Origin: Clitoria ternatea
Lineage: Eukaryota > Streptophyta > Magnoliopsida > Fabales > Fabaceae
Assembly: GCA_037962975.1 (NCBI GenBank)
Contig: CM075669.1
Span: forward strand, 189,666,501-189,730,500
Length of the DNA: 64,000 nucleotides
Direction: 5' to 3'
The notes under the pieces are model-generated. The model was not told the DNA's origin and searched no databases. It worked only from the letters and a program-made list of their open reading frames with translations. Positions 11,409 through 22,792 of the stretch are shown here, one piece after another. Made by a program: the position numbers and the translations under genes. Each line of letters starts with the position of its first letter. Position 1 is the first letter of the stretch.

Positions 11409-12885
11409 AAAATAAATTATTATTTAGAATAAATAAAACTTTCTAAAAAGCTCATTGTTGAAAAGAAATGGAAGAAAAAGTAAATTAAAAAGAATATTAA
11501 TTTCTTAATGTCTTAGCAAAAATATTTTCATATTAAAAAAGGTTAACAGTAACTTTAAAAGATAAACATTTTAATTAAAATAAAATTTTGAAAATTCTAA
11601 AATATTTTAAGCAAAAATTTAAACCTTCAATAATATCTTTTAACAATAACATTACTCTGTGTAAGCTTGAAGGTCAAAAGGATAGGTGGTGTTAGGCTAA
11701 TAAAGATAGAGCTGAATTTTCTATGAGGTTGTACAAGTATCCCAAGAGAGTATGGAATGTTCAATTTAAACATCAAGAAAGGATGGACGAGATTGCACTT
11801 GGCAACCGGTCACTCAAAAACAGTCAACCCATATCTTTAGTTGTTAATTAAGTATAATTAAAATAAAATAAAATAATTAATTTTACATTATCTTCATCCA
11901 TTCTTTCTTTATTTTCTCTCTCTACCCTTACCCTCCCCTTTTCTCCTTCCTCCCTTTTCAGCTCCACCACCTATACCTACCCTCTACTATGCACCATAAC
12001 CCCAAACCCTGAACGCACCCGACCCTCTACCTTAACTTTTTCCCTTTAATCTCTATCACTCATTTCAGGCTTTGCTCTCACCAACTCCTTATGCTAGAGC
12101 GTTTGTCCCATTTAGAACACCATCATTGTCGCACGGTAAGGGAGGTGAAAAATGTAGAGAAGGTTACTTTTTTCTTTTGCTCATTGAAAAAAAAGGAGTT
12201 TCATACTATAATTTTATTTTTGATTTTCTACAAAATGTCCTTGATTTTGGTTAGTGCTAAATTATTTTTAAAAGTTACTAGTGAGATAGAAGTCATACCT
12301 ACAGCATTCTTACTCATCGACCCTAAACCCTAAATCAAATTTAACTTTTTTTCCCCAAGTATATAGCCTGGAGAACCCCTGACCCACCCCCAATAAGTTA
12401 CCAAACAAGTATTAATATTCATTATTGAAACTGAGTATGGAGAAAGTCACCACCAAAATAGCACTCTTGAAATTTTCAGTGCTAGCTAGGCAATGTATTC
12501 AAGTATGGTTACTAATGGCAAGTGAGTTGTTTAATAGAGCTATTATTTCAAGTGAGTTGTATAAGAAAAGTTAAAAGAAATGAAAACAAAGAAACAAACA
12601 AAATGCTTTTAGTATTTTTTAAAAATAAAAAATAAGATGATTATTTTGTACTAAAAAAATTGCGATACCCTTTAGTCATTCTGTTTGATTTCAACAAATT
12701 AGCATCGTTTGGTCTAAGTTTCAGAACTGAAATTAGATAAATTGGGAAGAAAAAGTCCCTGATTAAGCTGTAGATCAACAAAAATTATGAATATATGTGA
12801 ATGCGATTCGTTATAATTTCAAATTCTCTCTTCGTGGCGAGACTTAAAATAAAGATAAGATAAAATGAGCAGAAAAAGGACGTAC
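11409..12885. other. AT-rich DNA, no gene recognised; probably intron 2 or 3' flank of the kinase relic
   Basis: No coding exon of the neighbouring kinase was recognised on the minus strand. At about 11,690-11,850 a short plus-strand open stretch (EFSMRLYKYPKRVWNVQFK) looks protein-like but is unassigned; it could be an exon relic. 11,890-12,060 is pyrimidine-rich. Nothing else is supportable. Confidence 0.5.
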
Positions 12886-13036
12886 ATGGTATTCACATGG
12901 CAAGTAGTGTTACTTTGGAAAGTGCAATCGCACGTCACATTCTGGCCATTGAATCCTCCATCCCCTCCGCAGGAACGTTCTGTGACTTTCCAATTCAGGT
13001 TCTCTAGTTTGTCCGATATTACTTGTAGAATTCTCA
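12886..13036 (-). CDS. Exon 2 of an LRR receptor-like kinase (LRR-VIII-2/malectin type)
   Basis: This minus-strand exon encodes RILQVISDKLENLNWKV, then RSCGGDGG and NVTCDCTFQSNTTCHV. That is the conserved stretch just after the signal peptide in plant LRR-VIII-2 receptor kinases (At1g53430/At3g14840 type), ahead of the LRRs. Such proteins are plasma-membrane kinases with extracellular LRRs and a malectin domain. The acceptor is TTGTGGTGTTGCAG after a T-rich tract; the donor is CAT/GTACGT at 12,885. The exon is 151 bp. Its phase fits the exon at 28,764-28,866 exactly (a split Val codon). No later exons (LRR, malectin, kinase) are in the window, so the gene either continues through a second giant intron to the left or is a truncated relic. 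Confidence 0.75.
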
Positions 13037-13614
13037 CTGCAACACCACAAATCAATTGCTTATTTTTTAATCTACCCTTTATTTATTCACTACATCATTT
13101 CTTTATATTTAACGTACTTTCCCTAATCTGAGTAGTATTAAAAAATATATTAGTGTTTTAAAATTCTAAATATAATTATTAAATAAAAATAAAATTTGTT
13201 TTCTTTGCACAGTTAACTAGGAAGTATTACATTTCCATAGCTTCCATTAATATCAAAATGAGATACAAGTAATACATTTATAATTTCTAAGGACTAAATT
13301 AATTTAAATTTAACATAAAATAATATTGATTGGAGTTATGAATAATATGATTCTACAAATCATCTAATAATTTAAAATTTTCAACGGAACACAAATCATT
13401 TGCTTTAGCCACATGCATAGAAAGTTGGTTAAGCCGGCAAAAGCATAAACACCAGTTCTGCATTCATCTATCCATTGAAATAACTGTAGAGTGAAGGATG
13501 ACAGTAGTTCAAAATTGAGAGATTATATCTGTATATGCCAAGTATCAATTGTGTTGTCCAAAATAACACTTTAAATTCATTAGTATTAGCTAATCAATAA
13601 AAATCAACACTTTA

Positions 13615-14015
13615 AATTATACTTTTTCTGTATTTCATTATAAGTTTTTTTTTTAAAAAATATTTATTCTTTAATATAAGATCTTCTTTTAAATTTTTAT
13701 GTCATTAATTAATTTTATTAAAATACTCTTATTAATGTATAATTTTTTCTTAGAATCTATATAACAATAAATGAGATAAATTAATTATATTATTTATTTC
13801 TCTTATGATAATTGGGTAGCAAGTAGAGAAAACTTAAATAAAAATAAGTAGAGAAAATTAAATAATGAGTTATAATTATTCTAGTAATTTTATAAAATTA
13901 CAATAAATTTTAAATAAATTTAATAATTTTTACTAAATTAATAATTTTTTTAATATATATAAATTAGATAAAAAAATCTTATATTTAAGAAAGAGGTTAT
14001 CTCAATTTCATGCAT
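13615..14015. mobile_element. Possible Stowaway-like MITE remnant
   Basis: An AT-rich segment begins with a TTTCATTATAAG-type end near 13,630 and finishes with an inverted TCTTATATTTAAG end near 13,978-13,995. This resembles the CTCCGTTTCATTATAAG ends of plant MITEs. The inverted repeats are imperfect and no clear TA duplication was found. A similar but more degraded segment lies at about 15,320-15,610. Confidence 0.3.
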
Positions 14016-15634
14016 GTCAATGATAGGTATCCATTTAACTATATTCAAAGTGTTTATTACATTTCCAACTTTGTTTTTCAACAATCAGGAAATCTTTAAT
14101 CTATTTTAAAATTATAAATACGACTCGTCATTTTAGCAATTCTTACCAGTCATATTTCAACGATCTCATGCCCATAACTTGCAACTCTGGTGGTCAAAAG
14201 CCAGATTGGTCATATATAATTGTGTCTTTATAACTTTTTTAAGAGATTAGTTAAATTTGTGACCCAACTATACTAATGATGCCCATAAGGACGCAGTCAA
14301 AAAAGACTGTCATGTAAAATTGAATTATAACATTCAGATTAAAAAAATTAGGGTATATTTCAATCTAAAAATTAATTTATGAGTTAAGGATTATTTTAAG
14401 TTTTATAAATTATATACTAATAATATTTTAATTGACATGAGACTTATTTTTAATATCTTTACATACTGTCTCACGTTTAGGACTAGACACATGAAATTTT
14501 ACAGGACTAGACATCTGCAAGTGCTTTAATATTTAAGGGAGACCAAACTCTAACACACCATATTAGAAAATAACGAGTCTAACTCAACCAAAAAGTTAAC
14601 TCATGAGTTAAGAGTTATCTCAAACCTTATAAATTAAATAATGATCAATATATATTAAAATGTTGATATAAATCTAATGTCGGTTAAGAATATAAGTAAT
14701 ATCCACTTTATAAGATTTAATAAAACTTTAACTTTTAAGATAACTTTTAAGCTGAATCAGATTTATCATGTCACTCTAACCTTAAATATTAGAGCATTTA
14801 TAAATGTCTACTTTATAAAAACTCACTACCCCGGCCTTGAATTTTTTGTTCAACGAAGATGTATGGATCATTTTCCATAAAAAGAAACTAAGAAAGGATC
14901 AATACTGCCCCATGTATGAAACTGGGTGGTTGCATGGTTTTATTTTTGTTATTAAGGGAGTAGGTTAAAGTGAAAAATTTAAAAGTTGATATTAATTTTT
15001 TATACTATTTGAAATAGTAAAAACTACGTTTAACTGTAGGATAAATTTTTTATTTTTAAAAAACTTAAGCAACGGACAAATCTAAACCAACCAAAATGCT
15101 CTAATACACGTTTCACCAACTCTTTTATTAAAATGTAAGTCAAATCATACATACAAAACAAAAGCATCAGAATCTTTCTATACTATAGTCAAGGAGTAGT
15201 TTAGAATATTGTCAAAAATTAATATCTTAAAAGTCTTTTGCGTAATTCACATATATTAAAAAAATTGATTAATTTAATTAAAATTATTAAATTTATTTAT
15301 TATAATAATTATTTAAAATTATTCTTAAAGTGATTATCACTTATATCATTTAATTTTCTCCATTTATTCTTTCCATTTAATCTTTCTCCATTTACTATCC
15401 GATTACCATTAGAGAGATAAATAATCTAATTGATGTATGTCATTTATTACTATATTGATTCCAATGTAAGTTATACAATAATAGAGGTATCTTTGTCAAA
15501 AATAATAATTAACGATATAGAAATTTAAAAAAGAGTCTTATATTAAGAGATAATTTTTTAAAAAACAAAAAGTAATATATTTAAGGACAGGAATAGTAGA
15601 AGTAAATTAAGGGAGTAATTGAAATTAGAATGTA

Positions 15635-16014
15635 GGGTTAATTATATTTTTTACCGTGTTTTTATCAATTTTAGGTTTTGATGTTTTGATTTTTTTATTA
15701 GTTTTGATCTTTATGTTATTTAATATGTTGAATATGATCTCTAATATGTTGTAATTGATTCCTAAAATGTAATATCATTAACACAATTATTAACTTGACA
15801 AATGAAAATACTATGTCATATATTCTTTGTTCAGTTTTTTCAAGTTATTTTACTATTAAACTTCGTAAAATAAACCATATTTTTTCTCTATTGAAACCTT
15901 TAAGGACTAATCTCAAGATATTATATAATATAAAAACTAAAACGAATAAAAAAAATTGAGAGACAAAAGTTAAAAATTGATAAATAAAAACACGGACAAA
16001 AATATATTTAACTC
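15635..16014. mobile_element. MITE-like element (about 380 bp) with long terminal inverted repeats
   Basis: The left end (GGGTTAATTATATTTTTTAC, continuing through GTGTTTTTATCAATTTT) is mirrored by the reverse complement of the right end (GAGTTAAATATATTTTTGTC, then CGTGTTTTTAT and ATCAATTTTT). The inverted repeat runs about 45 bp with small gaps. There is no ORF inside. Legume genomes carry abundant non-autonomous elements with GGGTTAA-type ends. The target duplication is not clear. It ends ten bases before the solo LTR. Confidence 0.6.
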
Positions 16015-16024
16015 ATAGTCAAAC

Positions 16025-18506
16025 TGTAACATCCTAATCGAGCATTGATGGACAAATTAAAGTTAATAACTGAATAACTGAAAGTGGCATGGAAATTATG
16101 CATGTGCCCCTCTTGACAATATAAGTGATTTTAGTCTCACTCTTCCACTCACGCTGAGCTGAGAAAAGGAAGAGAGAATTGAGCTCACTTCTCCTTTCTT
16201 GCATGCAATGGCACCATTCCTGTTTTCCTCTAAAATTCAATCAAGCTTCTTCTTCTTCATCCCCTCCTAGTGGGCAGCGTTGGGGTGTCTTGGAGTCTTG
16301 AAATCCTTCATTATTGGTAAGGTCGGGGCTGTTCGAGAGAGCGGACAACTCGGGGTTTCTCCGAAGTTGAGTTCGGAGGTCGACGACTTGAATCGAAGGT
16401 CGTTTAACCGAGAAAGAGTGATCGAAGAGCGATCGATCAACGTTTGATAGCTCGAGGAGCTTTTGGAATCTTTTATTCCAGGTAGGGGGTGCTTTACATT
16501 TCAAATGAATGGTTTATGGACGGGTTCCGGGTAAAATTGTTATCCTGTTTGTTATATAACTTTGAAATGTGATGATTGGTGTGTTCTGGTTGTACGATAA
16601 CTTGTGAAATACCTGGATATGTGATATCTATGAGTTATGGAGTGTTATGTTGATTTCCGTCCATGATTGCATGTTGAATTGCATGAGATGCATGTTGATG
16701 ATAATGAGAATGCCGAGTGTATATGGCGTGAGACGCTTGATGATTAAAATGGTATTGATGTATTAATGATAATAACAATATGCATGAGATGCACCATTGA
16801 AAATGCTGAGAGCATATAGCGTGAGATGCTTATTATTGAAATGGTAATCAAATGTATACGCATGAGATACTATGAAAGACCTTGAGTGGGACTCAAGGCA
16901 AGCCTATTGAGTGGGACTCAGGGCTGCCCGTAACACTACCGTTGCCGCTGAGAGTGACTGTGTTATATTAGAGGGCAAACGGTTTGGTACTAGTAAAACG
17001 GCCAGATCAGCTGAGAGCTGAGTATAAGGCTGAGAGCCTATGTTGCAACACAAAACTTAATAATGAACAATTGGATCCGATTGATTGAATGTATGTACAC
17101 TGATAAATGTTGCCGAGAGCAACGTGACTTGTATGGTCATGTGTATATGTTATTGAGAATAACATGAATTATATAGCCTTGAATGAGTTGAGTAAATCCT
17201 GATTAGATGATGTTATGTGAGTAATTATATTGAATGACAGTGTATGTTGTTGTTTGTTTGAGACATCATATTGCATAGTTAAGAATTGGATGGTTGATCC
17301 GAGTCAATAACTGTCATTTAACATGTATAATGCTCACCCCTACTTGTGGCTATATTTTCAGTGGATTTAGGCCGGGATGACGAATGATGAGAGATCATCA
17401 AGCTCGTGTGAGGAGTACTTGTACAGATGTAGTGTACATATTGTATATAGTTGTGATATAGCCTTGGCCGGCTCCTATGTATACCGTTTTGTTTTGAGTA
17501 TATACATGAGTTTGAACTATCCAGGATTGTGGGCATATATATACGTAATGCTATGATGTTGTTTGATATATCCAGGGAGCGTTGTTGTATGAGAAATGTC
17601 AAAGGTCAAGATGTTTCCGAGTAAGACATAACTGAGAGAACCTCTTCCGAGTGAAGGAAGGTTAAAATATTCCCGAGTGAGACATGACCGAGAGGACCAC
17701 TTCCGAGGGAAGAAAGCTCAAGATGTTTCCGAGTGAGACATAACCAAGAGAACCTCTTCCGAGTGAAGAAAAGTTAAAATATTTCTAAGTGAGACATGAC
17801 CGAGAGGACCACTTCCAAGGGAAGGAAGGTCAAGATGTTTCCGAGTGAGACATGACCGAGAGAACCTCTTCCGAGTGAAGAAAGGTTAAAATATTTCCGA
17901 GTGAGACATGACCGAGAGGACCACTTCCAAGGGAAGGAAGGTCAAGATGTTTCCGAGTGAGACATGACCGAGAGAACCTCTTTCGAGTAAAGAAATGTTA
18001 AAATATTTCTGAGTGAGACATGACCGAGAGGACCACTTCCGAGGGAAGGAAGGTCAAGATGTTTTCGAGTGAGACATGACCGAGGGAACTACTTCCGAGT
18101 GAAGGAAGGTTAAAATATTTCCGAGTGAGGTATGACCGAGAGAATCATTTCTGAATGAAGGTTAAAATGCTTTCGAGTGAACCATGTCCGAGATGAGATC
18201 TTCCAGGCGAAGAATAAGGATCTGATTATGAGTGAGAAATTTCTGAGTGAGGCATGGCCCGAAGGGACCATCCCCGAGTGAATGGAGGTTCCAGTTTCGA
18301 ATGATGGAACACACCGAGTGTAGGGACTCGCTCTAGCGAGTAGGAGCTCGCTCAAGCGACCTTTACTGGTTTCGTTTAACCGAATCAGGATCTCACCAAG
18401 CGAGTGACACCCTGACTCTGTTTTCTTTTTTCCGATTCCGGATTTGAACGCGAAAAATTTCCCTAGGTTTTTCGGACTTGTCTTTATTAAGTCGGGATGT
18501 TTTACA
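16025..18506 (+). mobile_element. Solo LTR of a Tekay-like Ty3/gypsy element (about 2.48 kb)
   Basis: It starts TGTAACATCC and ends GGGATGTTTTACA, the inverted-repeat ends of Tekay/Del LTRs. Internal landmarks match the Tekay-F LTR in the same order: gtgagac/gcatgag words, GAGTGGGACTC, AAACGGCCA and CTGAGAGC repeats. No gag, pol, primer site or second LTR adjoins, so it is a solo LTR left by LTR-LTR recombination. CAAAC occurs immediately left (16,020-16,024) and at 18,505-18,509, overlapping the CA end by two bases, so the target duplication is ambiguous. An 87-codon minus-strand ORF at 16,241-16,504 is inside the LTR and not a gene. Confidence 0.75.
17604..18165 (+). repeat. 112-bp tandem repeat array in the solo LTR (about 5 copies)
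   Basis: TCAAGATGTTT recurs at 17,606, 17,718, 17,830, 17,942 and 18,054, an exact 112-bp period. Each unit is two related halves, each with GTGAGACATGACCGAGAG-like sequence. The words CCGAGTGA and CTTCCGAG dominate. The array decays into divergent copies towards 18,300. Confidence 0.9.
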
Positions 18507-19708
18507 AACTGTAAAATAATAAATCCTCTGCTTCCTCTGCCTCCGCTATTAATTTTGAACTGACCATTCCCTTGTTCTTATGGTCAATAAATACTACTAT
18601 ATGTTCAACTTGTAATGCCCCTTTTCCACTTTCACCAGTGATAAAAATTGTGAACCAAATAAAACATCAATCACTCCTGGAAAGAGCTATTACTAATGGC
18701 CAAACCCAGTGGTATGGTTCAGTCCCTCAAAATTTATGAATGCCTCTAAATGGCCATCACTTAATAAGAAGTTCTTTCCAGTGGTCCATAACTAGAAAGT
18801 ACATTGGGAATAAATCAATCATGATCATAATTTGTCCAAGTTTGCACAAACATAATATTATTCAGTTGAATGATCGAAACTTTAAATTCTTTTAAGTATT
18901 TTGTACTGAAAATTACCAACCAAAACATTAAATTTCAAGCAAAATAAATAAAATCTCAAAATTTCCCCATTTCAAATCCAAATATACATCATATAAAATC
19001 TTTTAAATTTTATCAATTTTTTTCCTAAGTTTCTTCTTTCTTTATTTTCTCCTAAACTTTAAAACTTATTTCAAATCTCAACTGTTTCATAAGTCATAGA
19101 TATTAGAAAATAATTTAATTAAAATAAAATTAACGCCAATACTAAATTTATCGAATTTAAAAATAATTAGAACTTGAAAATTGAAATACCAGAGTCTCAT
19201 ATAGTCCAAACTAGCGGGTCAATAATGAAAGAAAAAACCAAAATAAATTATTTTCAATATATATTTTTAAATTATCTTATTTAAATGGTATTTTTTGGAT
19301 AGGGTAACCAGAGTATCCATTGTTAATCACCGTGACTAATCTTCTTATTAACTTGGAGAGATATGGTTGAATTGACTTAGGATTTTAAAATTGTTTTATA
19401 GTCAATATGAGAATCAAACTCTTAACATTTTATTAAATGAGAGTAAACCTTTTCCGCCAAAATACATGCATGATATTTGATATTTGAAACTTATTAAGGT
19501 GGACACATAATAGGAGTTTTGACTGCCTCCGTTCGAAGTAGTGAAAACTTCATTTGAGACCGTCAATATTAACTTTAAATTTTTTCATTTTCATAATTTC
19601 GTTTCCCCAACTATAAACCAAACGAACACATATACTAGTTGAACCAACCATTTGTTAGATACCCTATAATTTTATTGAATCACCAAAACATTCCCAAGGC
19701 ATGATAAA

Positions 19709-20522
19709 TAATGAGGACATACCCAAGGAAGACCCTCACACTACATTGGAGAAAGGACTTGAAGCATATAGAGGTCCCCTCACAAGGGCAAAGACCAAAC
19801 GGGCCAAAGAGAGCATTCATAAAGCCCTTTTCTCTTTTCTCTCTTCTAGTGGGCCTAAGCCCAATAAGGAACCTATGAGGATCTATGTGTACTTTACTTG
19901 TAATATACTTTCTAAATAGTTTCTCTAGGCTTATAGGATAGATTTGGGCCTTGTAAGGTCAAATGGGCCACTTTTGGGCCTTGTACTTTCCCTTTTGGGC
20001 CATGTATAGGCCATTTGCTCATCTTTTCTCTTAATGGGCCTTGGATCCATGACCAAGCCCATCTAGCTAGTCCTTGGCCGAAATTCTAGTGGCCTATATA
20101 AGGGCTTCTCCTTTTGTAATCAAGCACCATTAATCCATTTGTAAAATTTGAGAGCACTTTAGTGTTTCTTAGTGAGAGATTCTCCTCCTTCTCTCTAGAA
20201 TTTGAGAGCTCTCTCAAGCTCTTATCCAAGGGGTTTCTCCCTCCCTTGGTGGTGAGTGGAGTTATCTTCCTCCTCCTTAGGAAGTGGCCTCCAACCTTTC
20301 CCTCTCCTCTTTTCCAAACCTTCCTCCATTGTCCACCTTCTCTCCTTCCATTTCCACTTTCCTTTCCTTTGTTTTTGGCGACATCATCTTCTAGTTTCTT
20401 AGGCTTTAGTTTCGGTTTCCCTTGCATTCAAGAAGAAGTTCTCAAGCTCCCATTGAAGGAAGATAGAAGAAAGAACCCTAGATCCAACCCTCTTCAAGAA
20501 AGTGCATGAAGAGCCTACATCA
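19709..20522 (+). repeat. CRM-G 5' LTR
   Basis: It starts TAATGAGGAC and ends CTACATCA, 814 bp. The U3 part repeats the last 69 codons of the pol ORF (the 72-codon ORF at 19,701 is that duplicate). GGGCC words cluster at 19,940-20,070. CCTATATAAGGGC at about 20,091-20,103 is a good TATA box, with a pyrimidine-rich leader after it. ORFs of 113-115 codons at 20,086-20,509 are chance readings. Confidence 0.95.
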
Positions 20523-20524
20523 TG

Positions 20525-20537
20525 TGGTATCAGAGCC
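20525..20537 (+). other. CRM-G primer binding site (initiator Met tRNA)
   Basis: TGGTATCAGAGCC begins two bases after the 5' LTR. It is complementary to the 3' end of plant initiator methionine tRNA, the usual minus-strand primer. Confidence 0.95.
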
Positions 20538-22792
20538 TTGGGAGGTTCTTTTCTTCTTCTCTTCCATTTTAATTTTCGGTTTTGAGTTCATTTTACTGGC
20601 TGGAATTCTGTTTCTTAGTCATTCATATGCCTTATTAATTCCATGTTAGCATAGAAAAATCATAAAAAGTCTTAGTTCTTTTGAGTTTTTGTGCTAGTTT
20701 CTTTGTGGTTTCAATTTTTGCATCTTGTTATTGTCATTTTCGGTTGGTTATTGTTACCATTCTGTTTTGGTCTCTAAAATTTCAAAAATGGCACATGTTA
20801 AATTCGGTTAGTAGGTGGTTAGGATGTTGTTACATGTTAGTTAATTGTTAGTTGTTAGTTAGAGCCATTTTAGGAAGTTAGTTAAGTGCCATGTGGAACC
20901 TTTTCTAGAGTTCTAGGAAGTTAATTGCTTCTCCCTTTTTAGTGTGCAAACCGTGTGGATTAGGGGCAATTCAAGCATCTTGATTAGCTCCTACAAAGGT
21001 TCCATTCTTGTTAGGAGGTCTTACATTCAAGACACTCCAAAGTCAACTCAATTTTAGGATTGTTAGTTTCTATTCTTAGTTTGATTCTAGGTTTAATTTT
21101 GTTGCACTATTAGGATATCTCTTTTACATTCCTATTTTCATCTTGCTTGCATCAAAATACAAAACTTGTCAAAAAGAATTTTAGTCACCTCCTATACTTC
21201 AATTTAGGAGAAGGTTGCATAGTTTGCCTTAAGCAAGAAGCATTAATTGAACTTGTTGAACCATTTGTGCATTTCGGTTTTGGTATTATAAGAGTGGTGT
21301 TGTAATCTTGAAATTTTGAGAGGCAAAAGAAAAGTATCAAAAGAAAAGAAAAGTACCAAAGAAAAAAAAAGTGTTAAAGAGAAAGCCTCATTACAAAGTT
21401 GAATTTGAGACACCAAACATCATCACCAAAATTTCGAAAATACTAATACCAAAAGAGAATTGTTTCATTACTTGACATTTCTAAGACTTGTTCATTAAGA
21501 CTTCATTGCTTATTCTTGCAACTCTAGAGTTTCTAGGCTAGGTTATACCTTAAACTTTGTTTCTTGCATTTATTTTCTTGTTTGTCTTGTTTTGTCAATT
21601 TCAATTCTATTCCAAGTTAGCTTTCATTCTTTTGAACTTTTATTTGCTTTTAGAGTCTTGTCTTTCCAAGTTAATTGTTGATCCTTCATTCTATTCCATT
21701 TGAGTAGCCTTTATTTCTTGAGCCTTTTTAGTTTGTCATTTGTTGCTTCTTAAAGTTTTGTCTTGAGTTTGTATTCTTTTGGACTTCTAAAGATCACTCC
21801 ATTTCGCCATTAAAGTGAGGGTAGCATATTGAAACACTTGAGATTGGTGTGGAAATTGATTGAGCTTGAAAATCTCTAAGAGAAGGCATACACTTGAGAG
21901 ATACACTTTTGTGAGGTTTAAAGTTCTTTGTGATTTTTATTAACCAAATCTTGTTTGGAGTTGTTGCTTTGTGTTCTTTTGCTAGGTAAAGTTGGAGCTT
22001 ATACATCAAGAAGGACTTGTGAAGACACTTGTAAAGGAGGCAAAAGCTTTGTAACTAGTAGAACTTAGGCAAAGATTTTCAATTCTTAGGCTTTGTGTAG
22101 TAGGATTTTGTCTTGTATTTTGGACACAACAAGGACATTGGACTTTGTGGACATTATAATTTTCCCTTTTGCTTGGTAAATTTCGAATTAGGATAGTGCA
22201 TGTGCATTTGTTTGTTAACTACTTTTAGTTAATTGGTTAGAGTTAGTTAGAAGTTACAACTATAATTAGTTAGTTAATTGGTAGTTAGTTGAGTGTCTTA
22301 ACTAATTAGTTAGTGGTTGGAACTAATTCTAGTTGTCATAACTAATTGTTAGTTGGATTAACTAATACATAACCGAATTTAGTTAGGTAGTTATAGAGGT
22401 TAGACTTTGTTACAACTTCCATAACTAATTAACTACTTTTGGTTAGGGTTGTTAAGACTTGGTTAGTTAGTTGAACTAAATTTTGTTAGGTTAATTACTT
22501 CTTAAACCGAATTTGGTTAGGCTTGTCTAGGGTTAGTTAATCACTAGCAACATCCTAGGATAACCATAATCAAATTAGGTTAAGGACAACCTAGGATTTT
22601 CATAAGCAACATAGGACTAACCTAGTTAAAGACAACCTAGGACATTGTTTTTTCCCTTAGGATAGAAACCTAGTATTGATATTTTAGGTTTGTTGAAGTA
22701 TTTTTTTTCACTTGTATTGCATTCATCTTCCTCGACTAGCTTGTCTATACATACTTTGTTCTTGTCTTGAATTTCTTTGACAACATTAAAAG
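20538..22792 (+). other. CRM-G untranslated leader
   Basis: This is 2.25 kb without a coding ORF, rich in T and A. It contains AAAAGAAAAG runs near 21,320-21,380. A long stretch at about 22,190-22,530 is built from TTAGTTA/TTAACTA words. Its length is unusual for a gypsy leader; a packaging or translational-control role is possible but not shown. Confidence 0.8.

Noticed and set aside
11690..11850. Possible exon of an unknown host protein
   Set aside because: The stretch is short and open on one side only, has no splice signals that I could defend, and no family was recognised.
16241..16504. 87-codon minus-strand ORF in the solo LTR
   Set aside because: It is inside the LTR with no homology that I recognise, and the strand is opposite to the LTR.
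16020..18511. CAAAC as a target-site duplication of the solo LTR
   Set aside because: It overlaps the CA end of the LTR by two bases, so a clean five-base duplication cannot be claimed.
19701..20509. Short ORFs in the CRM-G 5' LTR (72, 113 and 115 codons)
   Set aside because: The first duplicates the gag-pol C-terminus from the 3' LTR. The others recur in both LTRs and have no domain.
20525..20537. tRNA gene hits at primer binding sites
   Set aside because: Only the 3'-complementary segment of Met tRNA is present, as expected for a primer site; there is no cloverleaf.
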